From NCBI RefSeq assembly GCF_000003815.2, contig NC_049991.1, positions 14,289,873-14,353,872 of the forward strand: a DNA stretch of 64,000 nucleotides, written 5' to 3'. The stretch comes from Branchiostoma floridae. Lineage: Eukaryota > Chordata > Leptocardii > Amphioxiformes > Branchiostomatidae. Position 1 is the stretch's first letter. Each line of letters begins with the position of its first letter. Below the pieces are notes generated by a model. The model had not been told where the DNA came from. It was given only the letters and a program-made list of their open reading frames with translations, and searched no databases. Of this stretch, positions 1-13,826 are shown piece after piece. The position numbers and the translations under genes were made by a program.

Positions 1-3000
1 GGAAATGTTTGTTTTCTGTTTTTCACAGTACAGAAAGTATCATACTTATAATGCTCCAGTAAAGACAGAGGGTAACAAAGGTTAGCTTCAACCCTTTTCC
101 TAATACATGATTACAATTTACAATGATATTTTGAAAGTTATATGAAGTTGAAAGTTACAAAGTCGTGACTAAAGATCTAATAACTGCAATGACCTGAGAG
201 ACCCGGAGGGTTCATTGCAGTGGACATGTTTGGTAATGCAATCCTGACCCTGATTTACTGGTTGACCTGGCAGTAACATGTACTGATGTAGTACTTTAAA
301 TGCATTTAAGTTTGCAGGTATTTTATTTCGCGGTAGCGGGAAAAGGGACTTTTTGCGGTGGTTTTAAGTTCGCGGTAGTGCCATGCACTGTACATCTTAC
401 TGCCATGGAAAGATGTTTGCGGTGGTTATAATTTCGCGATGAAGCGACCACCGCAAAAAACGCAAACATTGAACCACCGCAAAAGTTTCTGCATTTACAG
501 TAACTGCTGTGCTACTTCATAACTGGCAGGGATAATGCATGCCTGCACATGGCAATTTACAGGCAAATTGCTTCGAGTTTCTGTGCAGAAGAGAAAACAC
601 AGGATCTCGGAAAGTGGGCATTAGGCTGCACAATGCTGATGTTATGGATTGCGCCACTTGGAGATTCTAAACCAGATGGAAGTGGGAAAAAATTCACTTT
701 GTGTCTTGTAACATCTGTGCTTGATATTTTTAGGGCACCTTTGTGACTTTTTTTTATCTAATTACATTCCATCATTTTGCAAAACAGGGGTCACAGATAT
801 GCCAGTACATGTGACTCACTCTGAATTCTTAATGTTTAAACAATTACTAGTTTAGTGAACAGCAGCAAAATCAATATTAGCCTTATCATTACATTGAGAA
901 TAGAAACAATTTGGAAATGACATCAGCTTTAGTTAAAGGAAGACAATATCTTCTGATTCAATAATTTTTCAGCCAAGATGACTTTAAGCCATGGGACCTG
1001 GAAAGAAAATCAACATTACCTTCAAGCTAGCTTTGCAAATTTAGCAAATTTACAGCGGGTAATAGGAAAAACATCATGCCGATATGAGCACGGCAAATTC
1101 CAATTAAATTTGCTCAGCTTACTGAATCTCTGGAGGCAGACTGCAGACTAAGAAATATGCTTGGGAACTTTCCATCATGCAGTTTTCTAGCTTGCAGGAA
1201 AAGTTATAATTCTACTTTATTATATTAAAGTGTAACCACAAGGTGACCTTCAGTGGGGAGTTTGTTTAAAGAAAATGGCTTTTTGATATCTGCTCTTTAA
1301 AAGATTTGGTTACATGAGTCCTAGACAGATATAGAGAGATGGACAAGAGAGCTTGGAGTGACAGAGAGCCACTTTACATGTATAGACTAAGCATATATTG
1401 ATTGATCATATGAAGTCAAATGAACAGCAAATGTATTGTAACAGAAAGTAGACAGGGAAGCATTTGAAGGCCAGGTACCAGATAGTTTTGTAATACGTGA
1501 AATCCTACCCCATACACATTTCCTGTTGATGATCACAGAATGCAAAGTATCTTCATTGAATGACTTTGAGCCATTTCAGTGACCCATCATCAGTTTTCAA
1601 GATTTCTAAATTGAGAATTTGTCTGGTTTGTCGTCATAGTCATAGTAGGGGACATCATCAGATTGTTTGTTATTTGTCATGCATGGATTATTTTACCCTA
1701 TCATAGCATGTTTAGCACTTTGCTGCAAAAACTGTCACATTATAAAGATTTTGTTATATAGAAATTAGTATTTGAAGTTACTACATTTCCTACAGGCAAA
1801 ACTTTCATTTGGATTCACTGAAGTAGACTCACGCCAACATTTTCAGCACCAGGGACAGCACAACCTCCAAAATGAAAAATAACTTTTTTTCAGCAAAACC
1901 AGGTCTCTTTCTCTCCCAGACACATGGAGTAAAACACATGGAGTAGAACTTAATTAAATGATTGATTCCAAACCAGTAGTGAACATTAGATTCATGTGTT
2001 TTTGCATCATGCCTTTGTAATTATTTCTCCAAGGTCATTGCCCTTAGAGTTCTCTGAAACTCTTGAGGTAAAATCGAAAGGCTATTTGGATGCTGGGGAG
2101 AGTATGCAGCACGCCTCTCTAGGCTTGTAATAAGAAGTGTGGACCACCTTCTTGGCCTTTGTATTGATTGCGGTACACCAGAGAAATATCCCACATATAC
2201 AACCACGCCAGGCGTTGATACGGCTTATGCTGACACAAATATACTGCCTCAAGGTCAGGATGGATTTCTGCGTACGAACAGGCATTTTGTCTTATGACTC
2301 GACTCTCAAATACCATACATGCTGGCCATGATGTTGAAATGCAGAAGAAAGTTGATACTATTAGTAATTTTTACTTTTTGAAGAATTCATTTAAGTTCTT
2401 CCACTTATATCTGTGTGCCATGCATGCATTAAGGGATTGGTGAGGTTAACCAATGGATTTTGGACCCATATGTTAAGAATTGTAAGATTGGGATGGTTAT
2501 TAGGAAGTCTGCCTGGGCTCGAGTTGGGCTTATACTTGCATACAAATCAGCAAACTCATGGTAAAAGGTGCTTTCCAATTAGAGGCAAGCAGGAATAGCA
2601 CTTCTGTTTAATTAAAGCTGATGTTGACACTAAGCACATGGTATCTTGTCCTCACTTGACCTCAAGGAAGGATATGACTAGCAAACATAAGTAACTAAGC
2701 CCTGTCCCCAAACATATTTTGTGTATAAGACACTATCATATCAGCCTATCTATCAATAATCTGATAAAGTAAACTGTCAAAAATAACCTTATAACACTTG
2801 ACTGGCACAGCACCTCACTTCCAAGGGATATCGGACATGTATGGAACTTTTATAAAATGGATATTGGGCATGTACATGAACTATTACAAAATGTTTCAAA
2901 TTGAATATAGATACAATAATAGAATTCATCACTGTTTCTACAGGACGATTAGTCAATGATGCATCAGAATTTCCTCCATTGCATACAGTATATTTTCCAT

Positions 3001-3130
3001 CACACTGCATAAGGAAACCATAGACAGGATATCATCCCTATATATGCAAACATGACTTATACGATATGTTCCCTGGAAGTGGTAGGTAACTTGAGGTCAT
3101 GTTACTAATAATATGTTTATCTACACTTAC
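1..3130. other. Intron after exon 5 (partial); no gene seen
   Basis: Unique AT-rich DNA apart from a foldback element at 292-503. Short ORFs near 2.0-2.6 kb on both strands overlap each other and lack splice signals or family similarity. I found no sixth Rab exon here. Confidence 0.6.
292..503. mobile_element. Short foldback (MITE-like) element
   Basis: The ends are imperfect inverted repeats (TACTTTAAATGCATTTAAGT at left; complement of the right end TACTGTAAATGCAGAAACTT). Inside, TTTGCGGTGGTT / AACCACCGCAAA and TTCGCGGT motifs repeat in both orientations. No coding capacity. About 212 bp. Confidence 0.7.
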
Positions 3131-3183
3131 TCTGATGTTGTCAAATGATGTCTTGTTGGTGACATCATATAGAAGCAGCAGGG
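3131..3183 (-). CDS. Rab26/37-like GTPase, exon 5
   Basis: A 53-nt exon with a pyrimidine-poor acceptor (cccccctag) and donor AGA|gtaagt. It completes the alanine codon from exon 4 and then encodes LLLLYDVTNKTSFDNIR, the strand 4 and loop region seen in Rab26 and Rab37 (LLLLYDVTNKxSFDNI). It ends in phase 0. The next segment, expected to begin AWLTEIHEYA and to include the NKxD motif, was searched for by eye between 1 and 3130 on the minus strand and not found, so it should lie beyond the left edge. Confidence 0.94.
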
Positions 3184-3673
3184 CTAGGGGGGAAAAAGAT
3201 GAAATTCATTTCAATATTCAATGTGAAATGTCTTATGTAATTAAAAAAATGACTACATTTAGTTGGATTTCTTTTCATAATCTTTTAAAAACCACCCGTG
3301 CAAGATTCTGAGAAAAATACATTTTGTGCAGCTAAACCTTGGACAATTTAATGATTAATGCATTTATCACTGGAAACCCAACAGGGCATAGATATATGGA
3401 GACAGGTGCATATATGGTCTATACAACACTGCTAGAAGTACACTCTTTCATGTACACTGAAGTGCATAAACTTAAAGGGTGGATACCGGTACAGCAAATT
3501 CAGGTACAGATACAGTTCATCAGGTCCAGAGGATCAGGTTCAGGTCAAGACCTGAAGCTGGACATTGTTATCTGCGAAAGCGAATGAATTTTGCTACAAA
3601 GGATTCTGTTTGCAATTGGTGGAGTATCGTACACTGTACCAGTACCCACCCCTAGTGTAAAGTAAACCCTCAC

Positions 3674-3740
3674 CGTGTGCATCTCTGTAGTAAGCATGTG
3701 TTACACTACGGAACCTCTCCTGACCAGCAGTATCCCAAAT
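3674..3740 (-). CDS. Rab26/37-like GTPase, exon 4 (G3, switch II)
   Basis: A 67-nt exon after acceptor ttacctgtag, ending at donor CACACG|gtgagg in phase 1. It encodes [20 protein letters not shown] plus AH. WDTAGQE is the G3 motif, with the catalytic glutamine present, and [14 protein letters not shown] is the switch II region typical of Rab26 and Rab37. The split last codon (G + CC, alanine) is completed by exon 5. Confidence 0.97.
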
Positions 3741-3794
3741 CTACAGGTAAACAACAACAACAACATATTTTTATACATATGTGCCTAGAAAGAA

Positions 3795-3960
3795 AATATG
3801 TCGATGTAGGTTAGACATCCAGGTAATAAGATAAGGTAATAAGGTGAAAAGTAGTTACTCAAGCAACTAGATATGGTTTTGGAAATGGTCAGACATTTCG
3901 GATAGAATCCACTATCCTTCTTCAGTGACACTGAAGTACACTGAAGTGATCTGGAAGAAA
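3795..3960. mobile_element. Single arm of a dispersed inverted-repeat element
   Basis: Contains GGTTAGACATCCAGGTAATA, then TACTCAAGCAACTAGATATG, GGTCAGACATTTC and a CTTCAGTGACACTG end. The same block, as an inverted pair, occurs at 7690-7970 and 61445-61840. Only one arm is recognisable here. Confidence 0.65.
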
Positions 3961-5010
3961 CAGGTCTTTTATACTCTAACTATGAATGAAGACAATTTCA
4001 GATGTCCAATAGGAAACGTTGTAAGACAATTCAGACTGAAGACAATTTGGATTCCAAAGAAAACAAAGGTACATGTAAGGCAAAGTCAAGCTGAAGACAA
4101 TTTGGATTTCAAAGGATAGCAAGGCTAAGACCAAAGAAAGAAAACATCTTTCCCTGCAACAGGATGTTCCCTTAAACCATAACTTCACTTAGCAACTCTT
4201 GGATGAGTTCAAGATAAATTTGGTACTTTCAGTCAGACAGGCAGGAATGTGATTGTTATCATGTGAAAATGTACTTCACTTTGTCACCAGTAGTAGTGGT
4301 TTAAAGCTTCACTTATTCTGGAGATGTCTTCACTGAATACACGTCCTTGGATATATATCGGAAGATATTTCATCTTGGCAGTGATCTATGTTCATACTAG
4401 GTTTTATGCTGCCCAATTCAGCTGTTTGTATGACATGCATGTTCAACTTAGAGATAGCATCCAAGCACTTGACATGTAACATTTATCATCCAACTTTTAC
4501 TGAAACCCCCGATGACTACAGAGCAGTCTTCAAGCAGAGTATAGTCCATTTATAAAAACTTTTTCTCAATCTTTACAAATAAGTTTAGAAATCTCATTCC
4601 TTTCAGAAACTCCTACTGATGCACTGACGGACACGGCGTATTTACAAAAAGTAGATTCCTGCTATGAAAAAAGTTCAGAGACAGCTACATTATTGACAAG
4701 GGTCTCCTACATGGTTCTAGTCAGCATCCATCCTTTGACGGAATTTTGCTGCTGGGGACAAAATTGTTGCCCATTCTGTCTTCATTGATGGACAAAAATC
4801 GGCATGTAAAGATTCCAATTAAACCAGGTTGAGTCTACCAGCAAAATTTGCCCCTCAAAATGAAGGAAATAGCATTTCAGAGGGTCTTGATTTCTAAATT
4901 TTCCCAGAAAGCATACCCCTGGATCTCCCAAGGATCGTCGTGCCTCCAACAGGATTTCCATTCAAAATTCAGGGGATGAAAAAAAAATTTTAGGCTGGGT
5001 AGAATACTGG

Positions 5011-5303
5011 CAGGGCTTGAAACACGTTTTCTGCATACCTGCACTAAGGTGCAGGCAACATTGAAAATTACCTGCACCAGACAAATTTCACCTGCACCAC
5101 TTTGAATTTAGAAAGTATGGATCATACTAAGATTGTTCAGATACCATTCTTTTATACTTTGTAGGTGGTAACAATCCATATACACCTACATCATAGGACA
5201 TTTATGTATAAAACCCAGTACAAGGACCAGTGCAGGTTAGGTGCAGGTAGACACCAGAAATACCTGCACTAACCTGCATATGCAGGTGGTATTTCGAACC
5301 CTG
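5011..5303. mobile_element. TIR element with CAGGG termini
   Basis: Starts CAGGGCTTGAAA and ends TTTCGAACCCTG, imperfect inverted ends. Both flanks carry ACTGG (5006-5010 and 5304-5308), a possible 5-bp target duplication. Inside are many TGCAGGT/ACCTGCA words in both orientations. No coding capacity, so non-autonomous. Confidence 0.65.
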
Positions 5304-6903
5304 ACTGGTCTCCTACAACATTCAGACTTCACATACTTCTACATTTCTTTGGCTTTCCCCTCACAACCTTCTCCCCGGGCACCCAGATGCCATTTCCTGG
5401 GATTTATGGGAATCAATGATGGGAGTTATTGACCATTTCCGAGACTGCCGTGCGTTAACGTCTTGATATATAGGAGCTTGTGTTTCTGCCAATCCAGGCT
5501 TGCAAAGAGAATTGCAGCTGACGGGGGCTTATGAATCTCCGATGGAAAACGAAACCAATTTGTTAGGATGATTGGATTCCAGGAATATTGTTTGAACTTG
5601 TGTATTGAAACTGATACTTTTTCATACAAATAGTGTTAGAAAACCTATACTATTACTTTTTAAGACATCCAACTTGATCCAAGAACTGACCATTTTATGT
5701 TTTCATTCATGACGATAAACGTTATCATCATGTATTTCATGATTTTTCCTTGTATTGTGCTTCTCTCATTGTACTCAACAAATTCATGTATTCCTTTAAT
5801 GTACCTGGATGTACCCTCAATTGAGTCACTTAACTCTCTTGACTGAATTACACACTTTTATTTGAATCATGCATCATCTAATTTGCCATATTTCTTACAC
5901 CTCATGTTTCTATTGACATAAAAAGTATCAAGAGAGAGGAAAACTATCAAGAGAGGCTGCATGTTTTTCATTTGTTACAGTATGTATTAATCCCATGGGG
6001 AAATAGCAGAAGCCAAAATATGCCTATAAGCAATATTGAACTTCCCAGAGTTGACCCTCCCACTTCTCTGGTGATCCCAGCTTTATTATCAGCCCACAGC
6101 CACAGAGGAGGAGAAGGCAATATTATAGCCTCCAGGCTTGTTTCGCTTCCATGGCTCATGGCATGAATATCAATAAATGTCATTTCTCCCTGCGGGATAC
6201 TTATATATATATATCTTCATAATAGCAAGCTACCTTATGGTTGTCACTCCTACTAGTGCGTCTCAAGAAATTCTTCACAGAAAAGAGATAGGGTGCGATG
6301 TTTGGCTTACGACTAGTGACACATGTTGAAAGAATCAGAAGAGGATTAGGAAAACTGAAGGTAGATTGCAATGTTGAAAATAATTACTGCAAATCTTAAT
6401 CTATGCAATTTTCTTTGCTTTCTTTAAGCACATCTGAAAATATGCAATACATTTCTGTCAGCACAATTCAGGTTATTAATAAATGAGTTCCCTCTTTCTG
6501 AGTGATAAGCTTCAATTCAATAACAATTGACGGACAAGCCATGGAGATGAAATAAAGGCCTTGACATGACTTGATTGATGTGAAAACAAGGCAAGGCCAT
6601 AACAGTGGGAGGCCATCATCTTGAAATCAATACCAATAAGGGATGGTAGCACATTATGACATATAGGACTCCTGCTACTGGCCTTTTGATGGAAACTAAA
6701 TTGGCCATGGATTTAAAATAGAATGCATTATTGTCAGTTAAGCTGGTATTATAAGATGATCCAGTGCATGGATTGATACATGGCATTGTATTTATTGTAA
6801 GTTCAGAGCTTTGTACAGTTAACTTAGCTTAATAATTGACAGCAACTTGTAGAAAATTAGATAGTAAATATAAGCAAAGACTTGGCTGGATAATCATCTT
6901 TTA

Positions 6904-7045
6904 ACACTCGCTTCAAAACAGATTTCCGCTAAAAAATGAAAAATATAAGTGAGTCTCAAGCAAATTGATGAGACTTATCAATTTGCTTGACACTCACTGA
7001 TATTTTTCATGCTGTTATTTAATGGAAATCTGTTTTGGAGCCAGT
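6904..7045. repeat. Long hairpin (foldback) element
   Basis: The arms run TCAAAACAGATTTCC ... GTGAGTCTCAAGCAAATTGA and its complement TCAATTTGCTTGACACTCAC ... GGAAATCTGTTTTGGA, with a short loop near 6972. Likely a MITE; no ORF. Confidence 0.75.
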
Positions 7046-7689
7046 GTAGTTCAGTAATATGACGGGTCATGATGCCCTGTCTGTTGTTCTTTGTTATTGT
7101 CACAGAAAATTAAGCACTAGTTAGCTTGCTGCATTTTTATTGACTTGTGACATTTATTGATGGCGTACGAAATTTGCCATTATTATATATGATAATATTT
7201 TCATAGAAAACCTGAAGCACAAGAGAACGACATTTATTGCTTCAGCTGAAGTAAGTCCCTAAGACCTGTCAGGCAATAAAGCGCTCCAACTTGTAATATC
7301 CTGCGTTAGTAGTAAAGATCAAAACAGCTCAGGAATGTGATGTGATAGACGACTTTCATGTCGTGCAAATCTCTCTCTCACACAGTGTAGAGTCCTATTA
7401 TCCTATCTGTAAGGAAATGTTGAGCCAAGGTGTTTGGTGTTGATACAAGTGTTACCTTTTAAGAATGAGCGGTGGCGTGTCTTGCCACGTTTAGATAAGC
7501 CAAAGTGAACAGTTCCCAATAAAGTATCAAGGATTGCCTACAAGGCTGAAATCACATGGATTTCCCAGTTACAGGAAATTGGGTCCATTTTATGGAGCTA
7601 ATAAATATGACTCCACCAAAGGGACCACAGCATGGATACAAGTTAAAGTTTATTGCCTAACAATAACAGGTACAATGTACGGCAAAGCA

Positions 7690-7970
7690 TTATATAAGAC
7701 TCGTCGACGACGGTTAGACATCCAGGTATTAAGATACTCCAAATAGCAATTACTCTTGCAAGCAACTGGTTATGATTTTGGAAATGGTCAGACGTTTCAG
7801 GCATAAGAACTCACTACCTTTCGTCAGTGCTGTTGTAGAGAGCAGTTGGTTTCTTAAGTGAGATCTCTTTAGCGCCACTGACGAAAGGTATTGGATTCTA
7901 CCTGAAACTGTTTCCAAAATCATATCCAGTTGCTTGAGTAATCGCTATTTGCCATATCATATAAGACTAT
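7690..7970. mobile_element. Inverted-repeat element (same family as 61.4 kb)
   Basis: Left arm has GGTTAGACATCCAGGTATTA, TGATTTTGGAAATGGTCAGA and CTTTCGTCAGTG; right arm has CACTGACGAAAGGTA, TTTCCAAAATCATATCCAGT and TTGCTTGAGTAATC. The arms are about 100-120 bp around a short centre. Non-coding. Confidence 0.75.
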
Positions 7971-8174
7971 AATCAGCCAATTTCATACATTGTACTGATT
8001 CTCACTAAGTTTTACAATATTGATAGAACACACAATGAGGTGTAGAATGTCCACAACACACTATATACATGTTTATGATGACAATGATATATCGATGTCC
8101 ATGACATTGCTGCATACGTAACAATGATACTTGGTATTAAGGAGATGGTAGAGGAAGAGAATCGCACTACTTAC

Positions 8175-8216
8175 CTGTAGTTTGACCTTAGCACCATCAA
8201 CATTGACAACTTTGTT
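8175..8216 (-). CDS. Rab26/37-like GTPase, exon 3
   Basis: A 42-nt exon with acceptor cttttccttccag and donor CAG|gtaagt, phase 0 at both ends. It encodes NKVVNVDGAKVKLQ, the two beta strands between switch I and the WDTAGQE motif. NKV directly continues the DFR of exon 2 (IDFRNKV, the RabF1 region) and would equally continue the GFT of the alternative exon. It is the common exon both P-loop forms must join. It is too short to be seen as an ORF and was found by matching the family pattern between exons 2 and 4. Confidence 0.96.
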
Positions 8217-9494
8217 CTGGAAGGAAAAGAAGGAACAAGTCAGGATTCATCTTTTTCCTTATTATAATATTGAAAACAAAATCATCATTTTAAGAATAGT
8301 CAGTATACTTTAGATATCAAATACTCTCATGGTAAATACACATGTTCTACAAATAGTGTATACATAATGTGTTATCATGACTTTCTGTTCTAGTGTAGTG
8401 TTTGTTGCTTTGAGTATGATGTTGTTTTGTGTTGGCAGGTTTCAACTTTTGTTGGCCCACTTCATCTTGCAACATCCATTCATTGCCCCATTCTTCCATC
8501 GATCATCCATCCATCCATCAGTCCTGTTTTTCCATCCATCGATCCATTCATCACTCCTCCAAATTCCAATAATCCTTCCTATCTATCTCACTTCACAGCC
8601 GTCAACAGAAATACTCAGGAAACATTCTATTGTAGAGTGCTCAACAGAGGAGATTGGCCCTTATTTTTTTAAACATTGAACGAAAACTTCTGATATCACA
8701 GTGTATTCAATCTTACTTAACTGAGAAAGGACTATGACACAGATGGCAGAGTTTAAAGGGATTAAGTGATATTTTGATAACTTCAATGTAACACTAATTG
8801 GTTGATTCAATATATGATGAATATGCCAAGAAGAACCATGATTGCACACTTGCCAACTTTTGGAACTTGTTTTAAAACATACTATGAGCAAAATGCCCTT
8901 TGAACTTGGAGTACAATACATGTAGAAGTTGTCATCCAATAATCCAACAATAGTCATCACATATTTCCAAGAGTGTTAAGAGATAATCCATTCAACTTAT
9001 GCTGTTACAGTAGCATCATTGCATGTTTTCTTAATTCTGCTAGAAAAATTAAAAAACTGAAGCCAAGTCTGCCATCCTATCTGCAGGAGGATGTTGGAGA
9101 CAATTCATTCCCACAGTCTGCTGAAGACCGATGCACCAATTTTACATCAATGTGCCAAACAGTGATCAATACTTCCTGATGACCCGCTCCCAGCTACAAC
9201 AGGTTACCTTAGGTTCTAAATGCGTGACCTTCCCATACATTGTCATTAACGGTGTGTTCTGTAGCAAGGTGACATTCATTAGACACTGTGGAAGCCCATT
9301 CCCGGTATGTGCTCGCCAGCCCGCAGCCTCCCATCAACCCTGTGATCTCCAGAATTAAGACTGATCTACCAAGTAATGCGCGCCAGCGGAGTGTGAACAA
9401 GCCTGCCATTAGGCTTTGTCGGCCTGTCTGCTGGGGTTGAATGAATGATTGTGGCATATTTTTAAAACTCAACGTAAATTTCTTTAAGCTAGTT

Positions 9495-9770
9495 AGTTAA
9501 GGTTCTTCCCGTGCCAGATGGTGTGTAGGGCAGTGCCCATCTCCGTTTCAGTAGCTCTGGGCCACACAACTTTGTGCAATCAATACAGCAGGGAGTTAGT
9601 CCACTCGTAGTGGTGTGTGTTCAACTTACTTACTCTTTCCCCAAACTGAGTGCTAAGAAGAGAAAGCGGCATGTACCATTTTTAAGTCTTTGGTATGACT
9701 CAGCCAGGGATCGAACTTAAATGTAGAAGCAGCTGTTGCAGTGTCTACAGGCAGAGCTGTGAAATGGTAT
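9495..9770 (-). mobile_element. tRNA-type SINE-like element
   Basis: On the minus strand there is a B-box-like GTTCGATCCCTGGCTGAG (complement of 9700-9717) followed by a non-tRNA body. Ends are not precise. Confidence 0.45.
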
Positions 9771-10932
9771 CTGTTCTTCTCCAACAGCTGTTGGACACTT
9801 TACAATTGACAAGCTGTGCTGTTTGAAGCTTTAAAGAGCTTTTTGTCACATTTCAAAACCCTGACTTGGACATATGTCATCTACATATTTAGAGGCACGT
9901 TGCCCAGAGAAGTGTCCAGAAATATTAGTTACAGACTTTAAGAAAAATATTCATGAAAGCAAAATATGTGCTTAATGTGCCACTGTCACAAACACTTAAT
10001 AGTCAATCTTAAACTTAAAAGAGGTACAACAGTCTGTTGTTGGGATCAATATTCGTTATTGCTAACCTCTTTTGTTAAAAAAAATGTACTATGCTTTAGA
10101 CCATTATGTACTTAGACTAAATATACTGCAGACGATAATACAAAATGATAAACATTCAACCACCTGAAGTCATTCAGATTCTTAGTCCAGAAGGTTTGAA
10201 CATTGCCATTCTAACACCAACACAGCATTTCACTTAGACTGTATATAACCACGTAAAGGGGACTAGAGGTCAAATACAAGACTTTTAACCCCTTCCAAAG
10301 TGACTGAGGTCTAGCCTTTAACAACTCAGTCCTTTGGTACAGAAAAGAGCAGTAATGCAAGTTTGTGCTCCTGTTACCAGCTGAATTTTTCCAGGAATTT
10401 CATTATTCACTTACTCTACAAATTACACTGCAGTGCGCTGTCTGAACTTCACATTTCAAGGGCATTACCCCAGAACCACCTTTAAAATCATCTCAATACT
10501 GATGGATGGTCTGTTATCTGATACATTACAGGAGGAAACTGCACTCTTATTGCCTGACAATGCTGGGATGGCTCAGACTGGCCTGAAATCGATGCAGGTG
10601 CATTACCATGGACCACACGAACGTAGAAAGCCACATTTCGATCTCAAGGAGAAACAGGTCCGAGCCCTTTCAACCCCTTCTCCGCAGCCCTTCCCAGGAT
10701 TTCTGACAGCCTTTTAAGCTCAGAGTGTGGATGGAAAGATAGCGCACATGCACTTACAATCTACAGTGGGTAATGCCAAGTCTGAAGCCGTAGAGTACAT
10801 TACTTGTGCCAAATTTGTAGTTGCCAAAAGCTGTAAAAACTCACAGAACTTTCTGCAGCTTGTATTTGCCGTGGGAGGTCATGTCTACAAGATATAACTT
10901 CCATGGAATAAGCGAGTGACTTGTTACTGCTT

Positions 10933-11468
10933 AGGGTTCATTCACACAAGGAGAACCAACCAGAATGCCATCAGAATGATTATTCTTTGTATATTCCTGG
11001 GTATTTGTATGGCATTCTAGATATTCTCACTGCGTTCCAGATATTTCTGCCCATTGTTAACGCTGTCTTAATGTATTTGTCATGCTCTAAACTTTTGAGA
11101 TGCATTTGAAGTGGACTGTGTATTCTAACTACACTATGACAGCATTCTACGGCATTCCATCATTATTCGTAAAATTCTGATCTCATTCAATGGAGAACCG
11201 AAATGGCAAGCCACTTTGAATCCTGCCAGAATGTGGCTAAAAGAATATATGGAATGCAGTGAGAAATTTAGAATGCACAACAAATACCCACATAAGGAAT
11301 AGACAAAGAATAGTTATTCTGACCACATTTTGGCTCATTCCCTCTCATGTGAAGAGAATATAAGGTCCATTTGACATTCCCATCGGAATGTGACACAAAT
11401 TTTGCAAATTCTTTATTCCAGCTGGTTCTGCTTGATTCCTACTAATTTGGTTTCAGTGTGAAGGCCCT
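10933..11468. mobile_element. TIR element, PIF/Harbinger-like ends
   Basis: Left end AGGGTTCATTCACAC, right end complement AGGGCCTTCACAC. The interior has many GAATGC/GCATTC words in both orientations, as in non-autonomous Harbinger elements. The target duplication is not clear. The one ORF inside (10921-11109) does not look like a transposase. Confidence 0.6.
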
Positions 11469-13639
11469 ATTAAGGAAGGTAATTGATTGTACCAGATTAA
11501 ACAATATATCACTACATTTTCTGTGATAAAGCTGTGACTAATTGCGATATACAGGCACCAAAACCTTCATTAGAAATAACATCTTCTGGAACTAGCACAG
11601 ACATTGTACAAAGTGAAACATATTCTCCAGTTACCGCTGTCACAAAACATCTACCACAAGTGCTGCATATGACCAAAAGATTTTACAAACGACTGGATTG
11701 AATGTTGTCCCTGTGCTAGCTTCGTACATATGGAAATGCCACATCTGGAATACTGGCTAAATCCGCTCCCATGAGAAGATCATTCCACTTCGTTAACCTT
11801 TCCTGGGAATGTGTGGTGTATTCTTTGGAGGCTTGAAATGCTATAAATAATTAAATGTAATAATCCCAGAAAAGGATTTTCTTAACAACCTGATTCAAGC
11901 AAAATCTACTTCTAGTTACACTGCAAAAGATAGAAGCAGCTATAGGTAAGTTGTACGTGTGTATGATGTACTCTGATTTCGAAATTCTTATATTCAACAA
12001 AAAATAAGAAATAAGTGCATACTTTAAGACATCACTACAGGTATTTTTCCACACAAGAAGACTAAAGTGCTGTTCTACATCAACTTTATTCCTAGAGATT
12101 TTTAGAGCTAAAGGCTCTTTTCATGAAAGTTATGGAGTCATTTCCTGTGGCCAAGTGAATTGATAATAAACCTTCAAATGCATAAGATTGGCCATTCAAC
12201 AAATTCTTAAGATCCAAATCTTGATCCTCTCAAAAAGTCTTGAAAATCCTGTAAAGAAGCTTATTTATTGTCTCGGCAGAAACTCCTGGCATGTGTGGGC
12301 GTTTGGTGAGTGAAAATGGATTCGCAGATTTTATCTCTTAGCACAGAGATAAGAATTCAGATGACACGGTTCTATAAATAACACATTGACATTTCCTGTG
12401 TTGGCCCAGTGTGAATCACAGAGAACATCAGAGGATAGCCAGAGGCCTTTTTTCTGGTGGATGGCATATCAGCACCTTAGATGCTACAACAAATTTCACT
12501 TCATATATCACAAAATCAATTTGCCATTTTATCTTTTATCCCTAAGAATCATAAGGTTCATGTCCCATATGTGCCAAAACTGCATACAATGTATGTTTTG
12601 ATTTAAAAATCTCCATGCATTCAGATTGACATTTGCAACTGATGTCCAATATACTAGTATTCAACAACTGATAACTCAAGTGGTAGTGAAAACAGAAAAG
12701 TGTGTGCACATATTTCAAGGCGTTCCCACAACACAGTGTGGTAATAGGTACATTCAACTCGTGATGTAGAAAAATGACCCAAACCATTGACTGCTTTAAT
12801 AATTTGATAGCCCAGTTTCCACAAAGTGTGCCTTTAGAAGGGAAAGATGCATGGCCATTTGCAAGAGGCAGGCAGCTGGATCATTTAGCCATGTATCTCT
12901 GACATTCTCAAGGCTGAAGGTGTATCAATCACATCATGTTCTCCTGAAGGCATGGCAGATGGGCGCTGCACCTGTGTCATTCTGGATATCTCCAGCTTAT
13001 GGTGAACCTTTAGTGTAAGTCCAACATATGTCACCTTGAGGCGCGATGCATCGCATATTCACACTACACATAAAGTTTCCTGACTTTCAAAGTTGAGTGA
13101 GTGACTGCCAAAGGGATCTTTGTTACCTGTGACAGTCTGTCACTGGGATGGAAAAGATATTGAAAACTGCACAGAAGCTTTTGTTATAAAATCATAAAGT
13201 ATACATAAAGTTTTGTGAAGAATATGATCAATTTTAAGCAATGGAAGGCAAATCAGCACCATGGCTTATGAGATGTAAGAGGGAAAACTGTTGAGCTAGC
13301 TGGGGTAACTTCTAGGTTTGCCCATGAATTTTGATACCTTGTCATTTGCAAACATTTTTGTCTGTCGTAATATGCATACGATTTGTCGATCAGAATGTTT
13401 GTAAAATGTATTTTATCATATTTTCCTGTTTTGGTCATGATCCAGAGCACCTGATACATCTTTAATGTATCATGTTAACAAGCCTTCTTTGCCCCTGTGC
13501 CAGTCAATCATTATTGAGATTTCTAACACAATTGCACATATGCCAATGAGTGTTAACAACGCATGGTTTGTTTTACTTTGGCATGGAGCACACACAGAAA
13601 GATGACAGCTGAAGTGGTCCACTTACAAACAGTACACTA

Positions 13640-13826
13640 TAAAACATTGAAGAAGAATCAATATTTACTTCTGGATACTTTATTTTTATACAGACGTTTC
13701 AAAAGGCATCCACCTTTCTTTCTCAGAGAAAAAAACAAACAACGTCTGTATAAAAATAAAGTACTATCCAGAAGTAAAGATTGATTCTTCTTCAATGTTA
13801 ACGATACCTAGATGTCTAATCTTCAC
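13640..13826. mobile_element. Hairpin MITE-like element
   Basis: Arms CATTGAAGAAGAATCAATAT ... TACTTCTGGATACTTTATTT ... ATACAGACGTT and the near-perfect complement, with a ~45-bp centre. The right flank continues to ACCTAGATGTCTAA, resembling the TTAGACATCCAGGTA end of the family at 3.8, 7.7 and 61.4 kb. Confidence 0.75.

Larger units (their letters stand above)
3741..8174. other. Intron between exons 3 and 4
   Basis: A 4434-bp intron. It holds a dispersed repeat arm (3795-3960), a short local duplication of GAAGACAATTTGGATT (about 4040 and 4095), a foldback element (5011-5303), a hairpin (6904-7045) and an inverted-repeat element (7690-7970). The remainder shows nothing I can name. Confidence 0.7.
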